From Gammaproteobacteria bacterium (GTDB lineage Bacteria; Pseudomonadota; Gammaproteobacteria; Eutrophobiales; Eutrophobiaceae), in the NCBI GenBank assembly GCA_018676275.1, contig JABHFC010000436.1, positions 1-8,189 of the forward strand: a DNA stretch of 8,189 nt, in the 5' to 3' direction. A program made the translations under genes and the position numbers. Shown here piece by piece: positions 6,208 through 8,189 of the stretch. The notes under the pieces were generated by a model. It made no database searches. It worked only from the letters and a program-made list of their open reading frames with translations, and was not told where the DNA came from. Positions within the stretch are counted from its first letter, which is position 1. Each line of letters starts with the position of its first letter.

Positions 6208-8189
6208 GTTTATTGAAAAATGGATTTTCAATAAAACCTCTTCAGCCTATTGACGTTATATTAATTACGATCATCACAGCACTAATTCTGAGCGCATGTG
6301 AGTCATCGAATCAGGATGAAAATAATAGAGCTTTATCTATTGAAGAATCGGCGCAGAATATGGCGATTACTGAATTAACTACAGCTGCGATCAAGCAACC
6401 AGGTGCTCAGACTGATGGTCGGGAAACTTGTAGTAATAATAATGCGTCACGAAACGCCTATTTTGGCGATCTGCATATCCACACAGCCCTATCTCTGGAT
6501 GCCTACCAGCAAGACGTCAGGACGATGCCTGCAGACGCCTACGATTTCGCCTTAGGCAAGCCAATTGCTTTCCATGATAGAACTATCAGAATAGATCGAC
6601 CGCTCGATTTTGCAGCTGTCACAGATCACTCTGAATTCCTCGGAGATCTGCAGCGATGTACATCTAAAGATGATCCTATGTATGGCACTGAGGTCTGTGA
6701 TCATGCGGTAAAGGGTAGTGGTGCTGCATTTCAGTTACTTGAGAATGCATTCGCCCTGGAAAAAAACGGTACCCGTGCAGAACGCGTAACACGTGCATTG
6801 AAAGTATTATTCGAGAGTGAAGATCCTGTAAGAAATACACAATTATGCGGTGAACAAGGTGAGTTATGTGAAGTCGCCCATAAAAATGGCTGGCAGCTAA
6901 TACAGAAAGCGGCAGATGATGCCTACGATCGCAGCTCAGATTGTAGTTTCACCAGCTTTGTTGCTTATGAGTATTCTGGAGTAAAGACGGGCAGTAATTA
7001 TCATCGTAATATTATTTTCCGAAACGCTAATGTCCCCTTATTTCCGGTTTCATATCTGGACGCCCCTCAGGACTATATGCTTTGGCAACAACTCCAGCAT
7101 TCATGTATTGAAAACGCTAAAGGCTGCGAATATTTGTCAATACCGCATAACCCTAATTTGAGTAATGGAAAATTGCTGACACCAGATTATTCTTCTGCAG
7201 CGAACACTGATGAGGAGAAGATACTGGCCTTAACGAGACAGAAAGCTGAGCCCTTGATGGAAATATTTCAGCATAAAGGCCAATCAGAATGTATGAATGG
7301 TAGTAGTGGTATTGATGCCGAGTGGGATGAACTGTGTGAATTTGAACAGATTCGAAATATTGGAGATACCACGAGAATTCTGGAAGCCGAGCTGGTAACT
7401 GAAGATTGTGGAGATGGCATAGACAATGGCGGCATGATTGATACAGGTTGTGTCTCACGTAATGATTTTCTCCGTGGTGCATTGTTGACTGGTATGAAAG
7501 AAGAACAAAGGCTGGGAGTTAATCCTTTAAAACTGGGTGTAATAGCAAGCACAGATACACATGAATCGACACCTGGTGCAGTTGATGAGCAAAGCTGGCA
7601 AGGCCATGTTGGCAGAGAAAAAAATCTTCCATTACGCTTGCAGAAGAAGGCGGGATTGCCCTACAGGCTCGATGGTAGTGCAGGGGGACTAGCTGGGGTT
7701 TGGGCAATAGAAAATTCAAGAGACGCACTTTTTGATGCAATGCTTAGAAGAGAAACCTTTGGTACTTCCGGACCACGTATACAACCCAGGTTTTTCGCAT
7801 CCTGGTCTTACGCTCCGGATATGTGCGAGCTTACTGATTATGTAGAACAGGCCTATAAAGAAGGTGTTCCAATGGGTGCGGACCTGAGTAATCCCCCCGA
7901 TGTAAATGCCAGACCACGATTTGCAGTTTCTGCACTACGTGATCCGCAGGGTAACTTGTTGCAACGCTTACAGATTATTAAAGGCTGGGTAGATACTGAA
8001 GGAGCGGCTCATGTAGAGGTACTTGATGTCGCCGGTGATGCGAATAATGGAGCAAGCGTTGATCTGGAAACAGGCGAAAGCAAAGGTCCGGGATACAATA
8101 GCTTATGTACTGTATATGTTGATGAAAAATTCAATCAAGAAGAGCCCGCCTATTATTATCTACGTGTAATAGAAAACCCGAGTCTTCGC
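6201..8189 (+). CDS. DUF3604 family lipoprotein with PHP-like metal-binding motifs, C-terminus beyond the window
   Basis: The frame is open from ATG 6201 to the window edge (663 codons) and stops just after RVIENPSLR, a stretch usually close to the end of DUF3604 proteins, so a few dozen residues are probably missing. The N-terminus is a lipoprotein signal: a basic region with Lys6 and Lys12, a hydrophobic core (17-30), then lipobox LSAC with Cys33. Glu rather than Asp follows the Cys, which favours the outer membrane. The mature part shows GDLHIHT (His92, His94), TDHSE (141-145), Glu257 and His268 in the AYEYSG to YHRN region, IPHNPN (His316) and STDTHE (Asp452, His454). This order resembles the metal ligands of PHP phosphoesterases. 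There are 14 cysteines after the lipobox, consistent with disulfides in an extracytoplasmic protein. No reaction is established for the family, and hydrolase activity is inference. It overlaps the PhyH gene by 7 bases (ATGCTAA), so translation is coupled. Confidence 0.9.
   Translation, partial: MLSLLKNGFSIKPLQPIDVILITIITALILSACESSNQDENNRALSIEESAQNMAITELTTAAIKQPGAQTDGRETCSNNNASRNAYFGDLHIHTALSLDAYQQDVRTMPADAYDFALGKPIAFHDRTIRIDRPLDFAAVTDHSEFLGDLQRCTSKDDPMYGTEVCDHAVKGSGAAFQLLENAFALEKNGTRAERVTRALKVLFESEDPVRNTQLCGEQGELCEVAHKNGWQLIQKAADDAYDRSSDCSFTSFVAYEYSGVKTGSNYHRNIIFRNANVPLFPVSYLDAPQDYMLWQQLQHSCIENAKGCEYLSIPHNPNLSNGKLLTPDYSSAANTDEEKILALTRQKAEPLMEIFQHKGQSECMNGSSGIDAEWDELCEFEQIRNIGDTTRILEAELVTEDCGDGIDNGGMIDTGCVSRNDFLRGALLTGMKEEQRLGVNPLKLGVIASTDTHESTPGAVDEQSWQGHVGREKNLPLRLQKKAGLPYRLDGSAGGLAGVWAIENSRDALFDAMLRRETFGTSGPRIQPRFFASWSYAPDMCELTDYVEQAYKEGVPMGADLSNPPDVNARPRFAVSALRDPQGNLLQRLQIIKGWVDTEGAAHVEVLDVAGDANNGASVDLETGESKGPGYNSLCTVYVDEKFNQEEPAYYYLRVIENPSLR

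Noticed and set aside
7153..7740. Three minus-strand open frames of 73 to 109 codons
   Set aside because: They lie wholly inside the plus-strand DUF3604 gene, overlap each other in different frames and have low-complexity, unrecognisable translations.

Overview
The window looks like a piece of chromosome from a free-living, probably marine or aquatic gammaproteobacterium. The reasons are the cysD-cysNC arrangement (CysN fused to CysC), moderate-to-low GC, AGGAG-type ribosome binding sites and gene families common in that group. I cannot name the species. There are no RNA genes, insertion sequences, CRISPR arrays or phage genes. Coding density is high, and the only gap over 200 bases is the divergent intergenic region at 3973-4187.

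Region 1 (1-2029, plus strand) is the end of a sulfate-activation operon: the last 40 codons of cysD, then a complete cysNC. Together they make APS and then PAPS from sulfate, ATP and GTP. The two genes overlap by one base behind a very strong Shine-Dalgarno sequence.

Region 2 (2031-3972, minus strand) is a two-gene unit, read from right to left: an SLC13/DASS sodium-coupled anion symporter and, 46 bases downstream, a small GFA-family zinc protein. It meets cysNC tail to tail with a single base between the stop codons. The symporter has a clear sigma-70 type promoter (TTGTCA, 18 bp, TAGAAT). A perfect 7-5-7 inverted repeat fills the spacer of this promoter exactly, so it is a strong operator candidate.

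Region 3 (4188-8189, plus strand) is a divergent, tightly packed three-gene operon that continues past the window. It encodes a class I PLP aminotransferase, a phytanoyl-CoA dioxygenase (PhyH) family Fe(II)/2-oxoglutarate oxygenase, and a large DUF3604 lipoprotein with PHP-like metal-binding motifs. The last two genes overlap by 7 bases. The combination suggests oxidation and transamination of a small amine or amino acid type compound in the cytoplasm, linked to a secreted metalloenzyme-like protein. The substrate cannot be read from the sequence. This operon, with the divergent regulated transporter, is the best candidate for an undescribed system here.

Both genes leaving the divergent region use non-ATG starts (TTG and GTG), each fixed by a nearby in-frame stop codon.
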